Positions 28,842 to 38,063 of a stretch of 63,787 nt of DNA are shown here, piece by piece. This DNA comes from Shewanella surugensis (GTDB taxonomy: Bacteria; Pseudomonadota; Gammaproteobacteria; Enterobacterales; Shewanellaceae). The stretch spans positions 1 to 63,787 of the forward strand of contig NZ_JAKIKS010000016.1 in assembly GCF_023284005.1 (NCBI RefSeq). The letters are read 5' to 3'. A model generated the notes under the pieces. That model made no database searches, had not been told where the DNA came from, and was given only the letters and a program-made list of their open reading frames with translations. Each line of letters begins with the position of its first letter. The first letter of the stretch is position 1. The translations under genes were made by a program, and so were the position numbers.

Positions 28842-29657
28842 CTAAATATTCTTAGGCTTTTTGATCAACCAAAATAAAAATATATGCCTCATAATCAAAA
28901 TAAGTGACAAGAATATAATGATCCAACGTAAAATTTTCACACTCGGCAGCAAAGGAAAATCATACTCACCTTGTATTTCTGACACTATTAAGGTGATAAA
29001 AATAGCGATAAAACTAAGTAATCTCATTTTTACCGTTAACCAAATAGGCGGACATACGTTCGCGGCAAGATAAGCGCTAAACATTCCTATAATCGCCCCC
29101 ATAACAATATCAGTAGGCCAATGTGCACCTACTATGATCCGCGAAATGCCCACTAAACTAGCCATCACAAGCAATATGACCTTTATCCCAATATGATTTA
29201 ACGATAAGTAAAGACTCCCCGCAAACACAAATACAGCAGCAGTATGGCCTGAAGGAAAACTATCTTTGAAATGAATATTACCGATAATATTTAAAGAGTT
29301 TAAAATAGCTGCAGGCCTAAGTACATCAAAATAGTGCTTTAAAATCGTTACCAATACAGCACAGATCACACCCGCAATGAGCATTCGACAAATAAGTTCT
29401 GGGCGAAAGACTAAAAAACAAAGACTCAAGCCTATCACCAGTGTGCCACTGCCCAAATCAGTCAAATGAGCTGAAAACCAATTAGGTAAGATTAATGCTA
29501 AATCATTAAAAAAATAAAAACCCTGTAAATTAACTTCCTTCTTCCATAGGATAAAATCAAGTATGATTAAAAAAGTTAATACGATTCCGTATCCTCGACT
29601 TTGCTCCTTCAAAAGTGCACGTGATTGAGCCAAGTAAGATTGATAAGACGTTTTCAT
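28842..29657 (-). CDS. PAP2-family membrane phosphatase
   Basis: This is a 271-residue protein with about six hydrophobic segments and the three acid-phosphatase motifs: KHYFDVLRP, PSGHTA and SRIIVGAHWPTD. The family removes phosphate from lipid or prenyl substrates such as phosphatidate or undecaprenyl pyrophosphate, with the active site at the periplasmic face. Exact substrate cannot be told. A short non-coding gap (29658-29817) separates it from the divergent thioesterase. Confidence 0.88.
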   Translation of the reverse strand: MKTSYQSYLAQSRALLKEQSRGYGIVLTFLIILDFILWKKEVNLQGFYFFNDLALILPNWFSAHLTDLGSGTLVIGLSLCFLVFRPELICRMLIAGVICAVLVTILKHYFDVLRPAAILNSLNIIGNIHFKDSFPSGHTAAVFVFAGSLYLSLNHIGIKVILLVMASLVGISRIIVGAHWPTDIVMGAIIGMFSAYLAANVCPPIWLTVKMRLLSFIAIFITLIVSEIQGEYDFPLLPSVKILRWIIIFLSLILIMRHIFLFWLIKKPKNI

Positions 29658-29817
29658 GGCATCTCTTATTTCCTATACACTCTATAACTAAGGAGTATAG
29701 ATGGGGATAGAGCAACCCCCAAACAAGATAAGTTTCACAGCCTTTCTAGTATTTAAGCCAAGATGATGGTTATTTTCATTTTAAAAAAAAACTTATAATA
29801 GATCAGGTGATAATTAA

Positions 29818-30243
29818 ATGGAAGAGTTTTTAGAGCAGTACCCAATACATACAAAAATCACTGTCGCTTGGGGTGACATGGATGCCTTACAGCATGTTAA
29901 TAACGTCATCTATTTTAAATATTTTGAAACCGCGAGAATAGATTTTTTTAAACAAATTAACTTACTCAAAGCCACGACAGAGATAATAATAGGCCCGGTG
30001 ATCAGTGAGAATCAAGCCAAGTATCAATATCCAGTCACTTTTCCAGATACCTTAATAATCGGGGTAACAATTAGTGAAATTGGCAACGATAGATTCATGA
30101 TGCATTACTATACTTACAGTGAAAAGTTACAAAAAATCACCACAGTCGGATGGTCAAAAGTGGTTATGTTCAACTTTAAAACGGGACAAAAAGCGGCAAT
30201 AACACCAGAATTACTTAACGCATTGCAGCAATACGAACACTAA
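29818..30243 (+). CDS. 4HBT hotdog thioesterase
   Basis: This 141-residue single hotdog domain carries the 4-hydroxybenzoyl-CoA thioesterase signature AWGDMDALQHVNNVIYFKYFETARIDFF, with the catalytic Asp in the GDMD turn. Such enzymes hydrolyse acyl-CoA thioesters. It converges with a second, different hotdog thioesterase at 30338-30748. No strong ribosome site is seen upstream (AGGTGATAATTAAATG). Confidence 0.88.
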   Translation: MEEFLEQYPIHTKITVAWGDMDALQHVNNVIYFKYFETARIDFFKQINLLKATTEIIIGPVISENQAKYQYPVTFPDTLIIGVTISEIGNDRFMMHYYTYSEKLQKITTVGWSKVVMFNFKTGQKAAITPELLNALQQYEH

Positions 30244-30249
30244 AATAAC

Positions 30250-30317
30250 AGGCTTGTACTTATTATCCATACCCAAGCGTATTGAAAATGTACTGGGGTA
30301 TAAAGTAAACAAGCCTT
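30250..30317. terminator. Convergent terminator between the two thioesterase genes
   Basis: AGGCTTGT and ACAAGCCT form the outer stem, with an inner ATACCC/GGGTAT stem. The inner ATACCCAAG element recurs in other intergenic gaps of the window. The stem lies between convergent stops, so it can work in both directions. Confidence 0.6.
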
Positions 30318-30337
30318 AAACTAACAACAATAAAATG

Positions 30338-30748
30338 TTATGCGTCTACCCGCATTAATTGACCCAGTTGAGTACGGATCTCATCCGTTAGAAGCTGACT
30401 TTTATCTGTTTCATAATCATAAAACACCATCGTTGTTTGCGCTTCTGCCGTTTTTTTATTCCCCTGCCAACATGCTTGAGTCACCACAAAACTACTGTTA
30501 CCAATACGGCTCACACATGTTTTAATAACAACATCTTCGCCATAAAATGTTGGCGCACTAAAAGCAATATTGAACCCTGCTAAAATCACATTCCATGTTT
30601 TTAAATCTTGCCCTGGATTTAAAATTTCAAATATAGGCTCACGCGCAGCCTCAAACCACATGGGAATAACAGTATTATTAATATGCCCCAATGCATCCGT
30701 CTCACAAAACCGTGGTCTTATGATTAACTGAACCTCATGACTTAACAC
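30338..30748 (-). CDS. Acyl-CoA thioesterase, YbgC/FcbC type
   Basis: This is a 136-residue hotdog protein. The motif RFCETDALGHINNTVIPMWFEAAREPIFE, with its active-site Asp, is of the 4HBT class. It differs in sequence from the nearby 29818-30243 protein, so the two are not a recent duplicate. It sits just downstream of the long-chain acyl-CoA synthetase gene on the same strand (69-nt gap), so a joint role in acyl-CoA turnover is plausible. Confidence 0.88.
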   Translation of the reverse strand: MLSHEVQLIIRPRFCETDALGHINNTVIPMWFEAAREPIFEILNPGQDLKTWNVILAGFNIAFSAPTFYGEDVVIKTCVSRIGNSSFVVTQACWQGNKKTAEAQTTMVFYDYETDKSQLLTDEIRTQLGQLMRVDA

Positions 30749-30816
30749 GACTTCTCCTCATGACCTAACACCCTTTAAGTGGCTATCTTAAGTTGCTTTA
30801 AAATTTGTGTAAAACA

Positions 30817-32610
30817 TTAAGAGTACATAGCATCAATTTCTTGTGAGTATTTATGATAAATCATCTTGCGACGTAATTTCATTGTGGGTGTAATAAGACC
30901 TGATTCCATAGAAAAAGGATCGGCTAACAGCGTGAATTTTTTGATTTTTTCATATCCAGCAAGCTCATCTTGTAATAAATGCAGTCTATTATCAAAATGC
31001 TCTATTACCTGAGAGTTCCGCAATAAATCTAATGGCGAATTATAATCAACACCTTGATCTTTAGCCCAAATTTCGAGTGATTCAAAAGAAGGGACTATCA
31101 GCGCTGTCACATAATGCTTAGCGTCAGCAACGATAGCAACTTGCTCAATAAGCGGATCACACCCCACCTTTCCTTCCACTCGCTGTGGAGCAATATATTT
31201 TCCATTCGACGTTTTCATTAACTCCTTGATACGATCAGTAATAAAAAGATTACCTTGCTCGTCAATGAAACCTGCATCACCCGTTTTTAACCAACCATCT
31301 TCAAAGGTTTCTTCGGTCGCTTCAGGTCGATTATAATAACCTCGCATAACCGTATCCCCACGTACTAAAATTTCATTGTCTTTACCCAACTTAATATCCA
31401 CACCGGGTAAAGGCTTACCATTGGAGCCCGTTACACGGTTATTCAAGGTATTTAATGTCACTGTTGCACTGGTTTCTGTCATACCATAGCCACATAAAAC
31501 GGGTAAATTAATACTATGAAAGAAGCCTGCGACTTTAGGCTCAAGCGCCGCGCCCCCACAAGGCATAAATTTCAGTCTGCCGCCTAATACCTGCTGTAAT
31601 TTTGAAAAAACGAGCTTACTTGCCAATAAAAATTGTAATTTTAACCATAATGAGCCCTTGGCCCGACTCTGGCTAACTTCAAACTGCCTCTCGCCCACAG
31701 ACAATGCCCATGCGAACAGTTTCTTTCTCTTCTCAGGCGCTTTAGCCACCTTTTCTTGGACCGCACTGTACACTTTTTCTAAAAATCGTGGCACAACACA
31801 CAAGGTATGTGGGCGCACTTGGGTAATCGCTTCCTTCACCTTCATTGGATCTTGCAAATACACATTGCAACCACCGCGACCCAGCACATAGAAGCTCCAG
31901 CCACGCTCAAAAACATGGCTTAGCGGTAAGAAGACAAGCGAGACATCGCCAGACTCAAAGTTAAGCTCACTATCATGCTGGCGAATAATCGTCGCCACAT
32001 TGCGATGATCTAAAATGACACCTTTTGGATTGCCTGTGGTACCAGAGGTATAAATCAAGGTGAGAATATCATCGAGTAGTAAGTTCGATAGACGTTTATC
32101 CAGCTCGAGTGAATAACGCTCCTCCACTGCTTGATAAAGTAAAGTATCTAGATGAAAATGGCTCTTTTGATCGACCAGTTCTACACTCGCATCAAATACG
32201 ATAATTTGAGTCGCACTCTCACAACCTGCTACGAGCTGACAGGCCATTTGATATTGTTGGAGATCACCGACAAAAATTAACTTCGCCTGACAATCTTCCA
32301 TAATATAGGCAGCTTGCTCTAAGGTACTCGTCGGATAAATCGGGACAACAACCGCTTTCGCTTTCAACATTCCCACATCAGCACAAGTCCATTGCGGGCA
32401 GTTTTGCGATAAAATAACGGCTTTATCTTGGGCTTGCAGTCCAAATTGAATCAGTAGCCGGGCTATTTGTGATGTGTAATCATCAAATTGCCTCCAACTA
32501 ACACTGTCCCAAGGCGCGGCCATTTCAAAGCCTTTAAGCGCGGTGGCATCGCCAAGTGACTGACTCTTTTGCTGTATGAGCCGAATAACATGATATTGTT
32601 CGAGAGACAT
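30817..32610 (-). CDS. Long-chain acyl-CoA synthetase (AMP-binding, FadD15/ACSL type)
   Basis: This 597-residue enzyme activates fatty acids with ATP and CoA. The AMP-binding signature LIYTSGTTGNPKG (about 189-201), the YGMTETSA motif and the adenylate motif GWLKTGDAGF are visible. The C-terminal lysine region (RIKELMKTSNGKYIAPQRVE) matches the long-chain, eukaryote-like branch. It is probably cotranscribed with the thioesterase. Confidence 0.9.
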   Translation of the reverse strand: MSLEQYHVIRLIQQKSQSLGDATALKGFEMAAPWDSVSWRQFDDYTSQIARLLIQFGLQAQDKAVILSQNCPQWTCADVGMLKAKAVVVPIYPTSTLEQAAYIMEDCQAKLIFVGDLQQYQMACQLVAGCESATQIIVFDASVELVDQKSHFHLDTLLYQAVEERYSLELDKRLSNLLLDDILTLIYTSGTTGNPKGVILDHRNVATIIRQHDSELNFESGDVSLVFLPLSHVFERGWSFYVLGRGGCNVYLQDPMKVKEAITQVRPHTLCVVPRFLEKVYSAVQEKVAKAPEKRKKLFAWALSVGERQFEVSQSRAKGSLWLKLQFLLASKLVFSKLQQVLGGRLKFMPCGGAALEPKVAGFFHSINLPVLCGYGMTETSATVTLNTLNNRVTGSNGKPLPGVDIKLGKDNEILVRGDTVMRGYYNRPEATEETFEDGWLKTGDAGFIDEQGNLFITDRIKELMKTSNGKYIAPQRVEGKVGCDPLIEQVAIVADAKHYVTALIVPSFESLEIWAKDQGVDYNSPLDLLRNSQVIEHFDNRLHLLQDELAGYEKIKKFTLLADPFSMESGLITPTMKLRRKMIYHKYSQEIDAMYS

Positions 32611-32819
32611 AAAATAGCTACCTTCATCGCTTAAAAGCGTATTGTTTTTTAGCCATATTACTTGAAGATGTAATAAAAACTAAGAGTTTTTGCTCTACTT
32701 ATACTAAAACAAGTGAAAAAACAGTAAAATCACATAAAAAAATGCCACACAAAAGCAACATTAGACCACGAAAAAATTAGTGAATCACTATTAATATCAA
32801 TAGATTAAAAAACTCAAAC

Positions 32820-33353
32820 TTACTTAACTTTAGGTCTGAAAGGCTTAATAATAGTTTCATTACACTCTAAAAAAGGACCTTCCATTAAATCGATGCAATA
32901 AGGAATTGCGGGAAAGACAGCGTCTAAGCATTCACGAATAGATTTGGGTTTGCCAGGTAAATTGACTATTAACGAATCGCCTCTAAGCCCCGCAGTCTGC
33001 CTAGATAAAATAGCCGTAGGCACAAACTTTAGCGATTCTGCGCGCATTAATTCACCAAACCCCGGCATGAGACGATCGCACACGGCTTCTGTCGCCTCTG
33101 GAGTCACATCTCTTTTTGCTGGCCCCGTCCCGCCTGTCGTCACAATCAGGCAGCAATCTTGGTCATCTGCTAAACGAATTAAGGTCTCCTCTATGACTTC
33201 TTTTTCATCAGGGATCACTTGGTAAACGGGTTCCCATTCGGAGACGAGATATTCATTAAGCACATCAATAATGGCTTTACCTGAAAGATCTTCATAAATT
33301 CCGGCACTTGCCCTGTCACTTACAGTAACAACCCCTATTTTAGCGATGCTCAT
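32820..33353 (-). CDS. mog: Molybdopterin adenylyltransferase Mog
   Basis: Mog adenylates molybdopterin ahead of molybdenum insertion by MoeA. The 177-residue protein has the MoCF fold with VVTVSDRASAGIYEDLSG, the TTGGTGPAKRDVTPEAT nucleotide loop and SRQTAGLRGDSLIVNLPGKP. The substrate-binding Asp residues are intact. It stands alone here, but moeA-moeB at 61.3-63.3 kb complete two related steps. The 32611-32819 gap holds no gene. Confidence 0.94.
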   Translation of the reverse strand: MSIAKIGVVTVSDRASAGIYEDLSGKAIIDVLNEYLVSEWEPVYQVIPDEKEVIEETLIRLADDQDCCLIVTTGGTGPAKRDVTPEATEAVCDRLMPGFGELMRAESLKFVPTAILSRQTAGLRGDSLIVNLPGKPKSIRECLDAVFPAIPYCIDLMEGPFLECNETIIKPFRPKVK

Positions 33354-33389
33354 TTTTACGGCCTAATTCCACTTTATTGATGCCATAGA

Positions 33390-33752
33390 CTAACACAGAC
33401 TCAACACCTCATCTAACAGAGGTAATGCTGGAAAGGCATCTTTTTGCATACAGGTTTTCGCGCCACACCTTACGGCAAACGCCACAGCTTTTCTCATCTG
33501 GGTGTCATTACTTAACAAATCCAGCGACTGTATATCAACAACAGCCATATCATTTTCAGTATCCACTCGTCCCCCTATTAGGGCAAACCAAAACCCTACG
33601 ACAAAACTGTCACCCGCCCCCGTGGTATCTATCGCGCTGATCTGTGGTGTCGCAACTTTCGATGTAAAAGTCGGTGTAATAATCTCAACCGCTTCACTTC
33701 CATTGGTCATTAAAATAACCATGACGCCTTTAGAGAAGCAATTGAATATCAA
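33390..33752 (-). pseudogene. scrK: Fructokinase (PfkB) gene remnant, C-terminal third only
   Basis: The visible open frame encodes about 120 residues from a TTG codon at 33752. It has the PfkB catalytic signature DTTGAGDSF and the tail AVAFAVRCGAKTCMQKDAFPALP typical of fructokinases. A full fructokinase is about 300 residues and begins with a sugar-binding region that is missing here. The same frame runs upstream into the end of the permease gene at 33785 without a fructokinase N-terminus, so a deletion joined the permease's end to the kinase's middle. A stub without the substrate-binding half should be inactive. It is in the sucrose locus, where the enzyme would phosphorylate released fructose. 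Confidence 0.85.
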
Positions 33753-33784
33753 TGAAGTAAGCAGTTGTATGCAATATGAAAAAC

Positions 33785-35014
33785 TTAATGAACTTCATTT
33801 TCACCTTCATCAAGTAGATGAGCAGAAGGATCTTTGATTAAATTAAAAAGAGATAATAAACAAAGCAACAAAGCAAAAAAGGTGGCTAGATAGAATCCAT
33901 ATCGTACATCACCAAATAAATCACTGATCAATCCCATGAGTAAAGGACCTATAGCGGCAGATAAGGCGGTAAAAAAGAGAATGACCCCCGCAACTGAACC
34001 ATGCTGTTTAACAGGAAAACAACTAATGCCTTTAGAGTTCAATGTTGGATACATCATCGACATAAAAAGCCCAGATAAGGGTAATAAAAACACCGCAGCT
34101 TCGATATCCAAAGACATAGCACCAAGGTAACACGCACAAATAGCGAGACTAAAACTAAACATGACTTGTTGCCATCTAAAGCGCCTTAATACCCAGCCCC
34201 CCATAAAACGCCCTGCAGCCCTTAACGTAAAAAATATAGCCAAAGAATAAGTGGCAACCAGTGCAAATTCACCTTTATAGTCGATGAATAATGACGGCAT
34301 CCAAACATAAATAGCCACTTCAGTGGCAACGTAAAGCCCTATGGCTAAGGAATAGCCTAATGCATAAGGATTACGCATCATTTTCATTGTACCTTTAAGA
34401 GTAACAGGCTCATCATTGGCTTGCTTTATATCTGGATAACGTGACAAAAGAGCAACTAAACATAACAACACACAAAAGACACCAGCCCCCAAATACAGGT
34501 ATTTCCAAGATAGACCATTGACAAGAAAGTAACTCACAATAGCAGGTCCCATCATTGCCCCTACCCCAAAAAATCCTTCGACAGTATTCATCGTACTAGC
34601 ATGTTCTGAAGTATTTTTAGAAATATCACCTATTAACGCTAATGCCCCTGTTTTAAAAACACCAATTGCAGCTCCAACCAAAGCCAGCAACATAAGGAAA
34701 TAATAAAACTCATCGCCAATAGCAAATAAAAAACAAGCCAAAGCAAAACAACTCAGCCCTATAAGGATCGTCACTTTCCTGCCTAATTTATCCGCTAAAT
34801 AACCCAAGAACAAACCACTTAGCGCTATAAAAATCATCGGCATATAGTGAAAAGCACTGGCTTGAGCCATCGATAAATTAAAAGTCGAAATTAACTCTGG
34901 AATAATGACACCTACGGCATCAGAGGTCATTGCAAACATAAAAAACATCAAATATGTCAACATTTTGATTCTTCGTATGTTCGTTTGTTGTATATCTAAA
35001 TGAGAATTAGCCAT
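33785..35014 (-). CDS. MFS sugar permease, probable sucrose transporter (ScrT-like)
   Basis: This major facilitator protein of 409 residues starts at the ATG at 35014, preceded by AGGTAA. A GTG one codon earlier is an alternative start. It has about 12 hydrophobic segments and the conserved MFS loop GYLADKLGRKVT. It is linked to sucrose phosphorylase, a LacI-type regulator and the fructokinase remnant, which points to sucrose. A sugar permease in such Shewanella clusters is known as ScrT. Substrate is inferred from context. Confidence 0.85.
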   Translation of the reverse strand: MANSHLDIQQTNIRRIKMLTYLMFFMFAMTSDAVGVIIPELISTFNLSMAQASAFHYMPMIFIALSGLFLGYLADKLGRKVTILIGLSCFALACFLFAIGDEFYYFLMLLALVGAAIGVFKTGALALIGDISKNTSEHASTMNTVEGFFGVGAMMGPAIVSYFLVNGLSWKYLYLGAGVFCVLLCLVALLSRYPDIKQANDEPVTLKGTMKMMRNPYALGYSLAIGLYVATEVAIYVWMPSLFIDYKGEFALVATYSLAIFFTLRAAGRFMGGWVLRRFRWQQVMFSFSLAICACYLGAMSLDIEAAVFLLPLSGLFMSMMYPTLNSKGISCFPVKQHGSVAGVILFFTALSAAIGPLLMGLISDLFGDVRYGFYLATFFALLLCLLSLFNLIKDPSAHLLDEGENEVH

Positions 35015-35047
35015 CACTGTTACCTATCTATTATTTTAACATTCAAC

Positions 35048-35082
35048 TAAATGTTAAATGCTAAATGCTAAATGCTAAATGT
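35048..35082. repeat. Five tandem copies of a 7-bp repeat TAAATG(C/T)
   Basis: Five head-to-tail copies (TAAATGT, three TAAATGC, TAAATGT) lie 34-68 bp before the permease start, in the divergent permease/sucrose phosphorylase gap. Copy-number change by slippage could move promoter elements. A perfect palindrome operator lies in the same gap. Confidence 0.85.
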
Positions 35083-35277
35083 TAAGATCCAATACTTAAA
35101 AAGTACCAAAAATACAGTAATCAATTAATAAAAAACAATTTAAAAACAACTCGCGTACCATTTAACAGCCCGTCAAAAGGTTAATAATCGTTAATCTTAC
35201 ACGATTCAAAAAATAACCGTTTTTGATAAAAATTAAATAATTTCCTTGATTATTTTTTAAGCTTAGCTGAAGATACA

Positions 35278-35293
35278 ACTTAATCGATTAAGT
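35278..35293. promoter_or_regulatory. Candidate LacI-family (ScrR) operator
   Basis: ACTTAATCGATTAAGT is a perfect 16-bp palindrome with the central CG typical of LacI-family operators. It ends 31 bp before the sucrose phosphorylase ATG. The LacI-type regulator at 36870-37916 is the obvious candidate ligand. A similar clear site in front of the permease gene was not found. Confidence 0.75.
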
Positions 35294-35324
35294 GGCTATA
35301 TGCAATTTTGGATATAAAGTTAAT

Positions 35325-36797
35325 ATGAAAAATAAAATACAGCTCATCACTTACACAGATAGAATGACTGGCGGAGGACTTAAAAATCTCAAAAAAATAT
35401 TAGATAATGAGTTAAAAAATGTCTTTTCTGGTGCACATATATTACCTTTTTACTATCCAATCGATGGAAGCGACGCTGGTTTCGATCCCATTGATCATAT
35501 TCGCGTCGATCCACGCTTAGGTGAATGGAACGACATTAAAAATATCGGTCAAGATTATGATCTCATGGCTGATCTTATCGTCAATCATATCTCTGCCGAG
35601 TCAGAAGAGTTTCAAGATGTTTTGCGCCATCCTAATAGCTCACCTTATCGTGATTTATTTCTCACCAAGCAGAGTGTCTTTCCTGAAGGTATGACTGCAG
35701 AGCAGCAACAAAGTATTTATCGTCCTCGCCCAGGGAGTTGCTTTAGTCGCTATACTTTAGATGACGGCTCAGAAGCGGATTTTTGGACAACGTTTACTCG
35801 AAATCAAATCGATATCGACGTAAAATCCCACTCGGGCCAAGCATATTTAAATAAAGCACTGCAACAGTTTGCACAAAGTAATATAAAGCTCATTAGACTC
35901 GATGCGGCAGGTTACGCCATTAAAAAAGCCGGAAGCAGCTGCTTCATGATAAAAGAAGCATTTGATTTTATTGATGAGCTATCAGATAAGGCCCACCAAT
36001 TAGGAATGAGAACACTGGCAGAAATTCATTCTCATTATGAAACACAAATCGATATCGCTAAACGTGTGGATATGGTCTACGATTTTGCGTTGCCTCCTCT
36101 GATTTTACACACACTCAATACATCCAACTGTGATGCACTTTGCCACTGGTTAACGATCGCTCCCAGAAATTGTGTCACCGTACTCGATACCCATGACGGT
36201 ATAGGTATCATTGATGTTGGCCCGAGTGAAAGTAAACGCGGCTTATTAACTGCAGATCAAATAGATACACTGGTCAATAGTATCCATACAAAAAGTGCGG
36301 GGGAAAGCTTACAGGCAACAGGATCTGCCGCCAATAACATTGATTTATATCAAATTAATTGTACTTATTATGATGCACTTGGCCAAAATAATTATGACTA
36401 CTTACTGGCTAGAGCGATTCAATTTTTCTCGCCAGGGATCCCACAAGTCTATTACGCAGGATTACTCGCTATACCCAATGATATGGCTTTGTTAGAAAAA
36501 ACACATGTGGGTCGCGATATCAATCGCCCTTATTTAAACCACTTAGATATCCGTAACGCCTTAAAAAAGCCTATAGTCGATGCACTCATTAAACTGATAA
36601 AAATACGCAATAATAGTGAGGCATTCGAAGGTGATTTCTCATTAGTTCGCACTCAAAGTGGTTTCAATTTATGTTGGAATAACCTAGCGCTTCAGGCATC
36701 ACTGAATGTGGATTTAATGAATAAAAACACCACAATATTCATTAAAGAGGCAAAAAAAGAAACCAAAGTACTCATATCAGACTTACTTGTACATTAG
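35325..36797 (+). CDS. Sucrose phosphorylase (GH13)
   Basis: This GH13 enzyme of 490 residues cleaves sucrose with phosphate to glucose-1-phosphate and fructose in the cytoplasm. Family features visible are the start IQLITYTDRMTGGGLKNLKKIL, DLIVNHISAES, the nucleophile region IRLDAAGYAIKK and the acid region TLAEIHSHY, plus the transition-state residue in VLDTHDGIGI. The ATG at 35325 gives the normal start. A longer frame begins at 35292. It lies divergent from the permease and convergent with the LacI regulator. Confidence 0.93.
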   Translation: MKNKIQLITYTDRMTGGGLKNLKKILDNELKNVFSGAHILPFYYPIDGSDAGFDPIDHIRVDPRLGEWNDIKNIGQDYDLMADLIVNHISAESEEFQDVLRHPNSSPYRDLFLTKQSVFPEGMTAEQQQSIYRPRPGSCFSRYTLDDGSEADFWTTFTRNQIDIDVKSHSGQAYLNKALQQFAQSNIKLIRLDAAGYAIKKAGSSCFMIKEAFDFIDELSDKAHQLGMRTLAEIHSHYETQIDIAKRVDMVYDFALPPLILHTLNTSNCDALCHWLTIAPRNCVTVLDTHDGIGIIDVGPSESKRGLLTADQIDTLVNSIHTKSAGESLQATGSAANNIDLYQINCTYYDALGQNNYDYLLARAIQFFSPGIPQVYYAGLLAIPNDMALLEKTHVGRDINRPYLNHLDIRNALKKPIVDALIKLIKIRNNSEAFEGDFSLVRTQSGFNLCWNNLALQASLNVDLMNKNTTIFIKEAKKETKVLISDLLVH

Positions 36798-36869
36798 ATT
36801 GTTAATCACTTCTCCAATAACACTTTCGCTTGGGAAATAAAATAACCTCCCAAGCAATAGGCGTTTCGC

Positions 36870-37916
36870 TTAACAGCTTCCACCCTCTCTAATCCCATAA
36901 GGCAAGGTTTCTTCATGGTTAGCCCCGTCGACAAACATTTGTGCCGCCTTAATCCCTTTTTGTTCTGAAAATTGATGTACTGTCGCAAGTGGCGGATTAC
37001 ACCTAACACCTTCATCAATACCATCAAAACCGACAACGCGAATATCGCTGGGGATCTTAAGGCCCATTTTCGTTGCTTCATTCATCAAGGTTAATGCAAT
37101 AATATCACTCATACATAAAAAGACATTAGCTCTTGGAGTGGCGTTCAAAGCTTGTTTAGCCGCAATACTTGCACACTCTGAGCGACTTTCAGGAATATTC
37201 CACACTCGCTGTTTTTTAAGTGTCACATCTTTAAAGGAAAGTGCCGATAAATACCCTTTCAATCGTTGATGGGCCACTGAGGCTTCAGTCACAACAGAAT
37301 CAAGATCTTCAACATAGCAAATTGCATTATGATCCAATAAACGCAATCCCATAATAGCCACATCATCATCAGAAGACTGTATTGCTAACTGTGCAATCTC
37401 ATGGGCTGCAGATTGATTATCAATCCCTACTGAAGCATTACGCTGAATATCAAAATCTACAGTCACAACTTTCTTTCTCACTTGCTTAAGTTGCTCAACA
37501 AGTAATGGATTCCTCGGACGGCCATAGCAAATAAAGCCATCAACAAAATCGACAACGCTATTAACATGCTCAGCACTACCTGAAAAAAGTAATAAGTTTA
37601 TCTTTTCTCTTGCTAATACCGATGCAACACCTTTCATAAAGTGGCTAGCGACAGGATCCGATACCATGTATTCAACACTATCAGATAAGACTAATGCGAC
37701 AGTATCAAATTTCCCTTTGCGTAATGACTGAGCCGCCTTGTTAGGACCGGAATAGCCCAATTCAGCACAAGCAGCCAAAATATCTTTTCTACGTTTTTCG
37801 GATAATTGATCCGGTCGATTAAAAGCATTAGACACTGTCGCATTAGAGACGCCTAATTTTTCAGCTATACTTTTTAAGGTCCACTTTTTTTCTTCAAACA
37901 CGTTCTCAATTTCCAC
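36870..37916 (-). CDS. LacI-family transcriptional regulator, probable ScrR
   Basis: The 348-residue protein starts with GTG. A LacI helix-turn-helix (TLKSIAEKLGVSNATVSNAFNRPDQLSEKRR) lies at about 13-42, followed by the periplasmic-binding-like sensor domain. The C-terminus (GIREGGSC) resembles the family's usual RESC end. It is positioned in the sucrose locus and is the likely repressor of the permease and phosphorylase. A 14-bp palindrome AATGGGATCCCATT lies 6 bp before its start and could be an autoregulatory site. Confidence 0.88.
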   Translation of the reverse strand: MEIENVFEEKKWTLKSIAEKLGVSNATVSNAFNRPDQLSEKRRKDILAACAELGYSGPNKAAQSLRKGKFDTVALVLSDSVEYMVSDPVASHFMKGVASVLAREKINLLLFSGSAEHVNSVVDFVDGFICYGRPRNPLLVEQLKQVRKKVVTVDFDIQRNASVGIDNQSAAHEIAQLAIQSSDDDVAIMGLRLLDHNAICYVEDLDSVVTEASVAHQRLKGYLSALSFKDVTLKKQRVWNIPESRSECASIAAKQALNATPRANVFLCMSDIIALTLMNEATKMGLKIPSDIRVVGFDGIDEGVRCNPPLATVHQFSEQKGIKAAQMFVDGANHEETLPYGIREGGSC

Positions 37917-38063
37917 TAGTTCAATGGGATCCCATTTATGCTACCAATAGCGAGCAAAAAGTTAGCCTAAAACAAACAATCACACATAATACAGGTCAGA
38001 GTACTATATATACAGCTGCAATGCCCCTAGACTCTGAGTTAATACTCTAAATATCTTGTAACA

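Noticed and set aside
35048..35082. Small CRISPR array
   Set aside because: The 7-bp units are contiguous with no spacers, and no cas genes are present.
36806..37081. Frameshift at the end of the LacI-type gene, with a second frame continuing
   Set aside because: The main frame ends in GIREGGSC, similar to normal LacI ends, and its length is complete; the other frame has no LacI-like residues.
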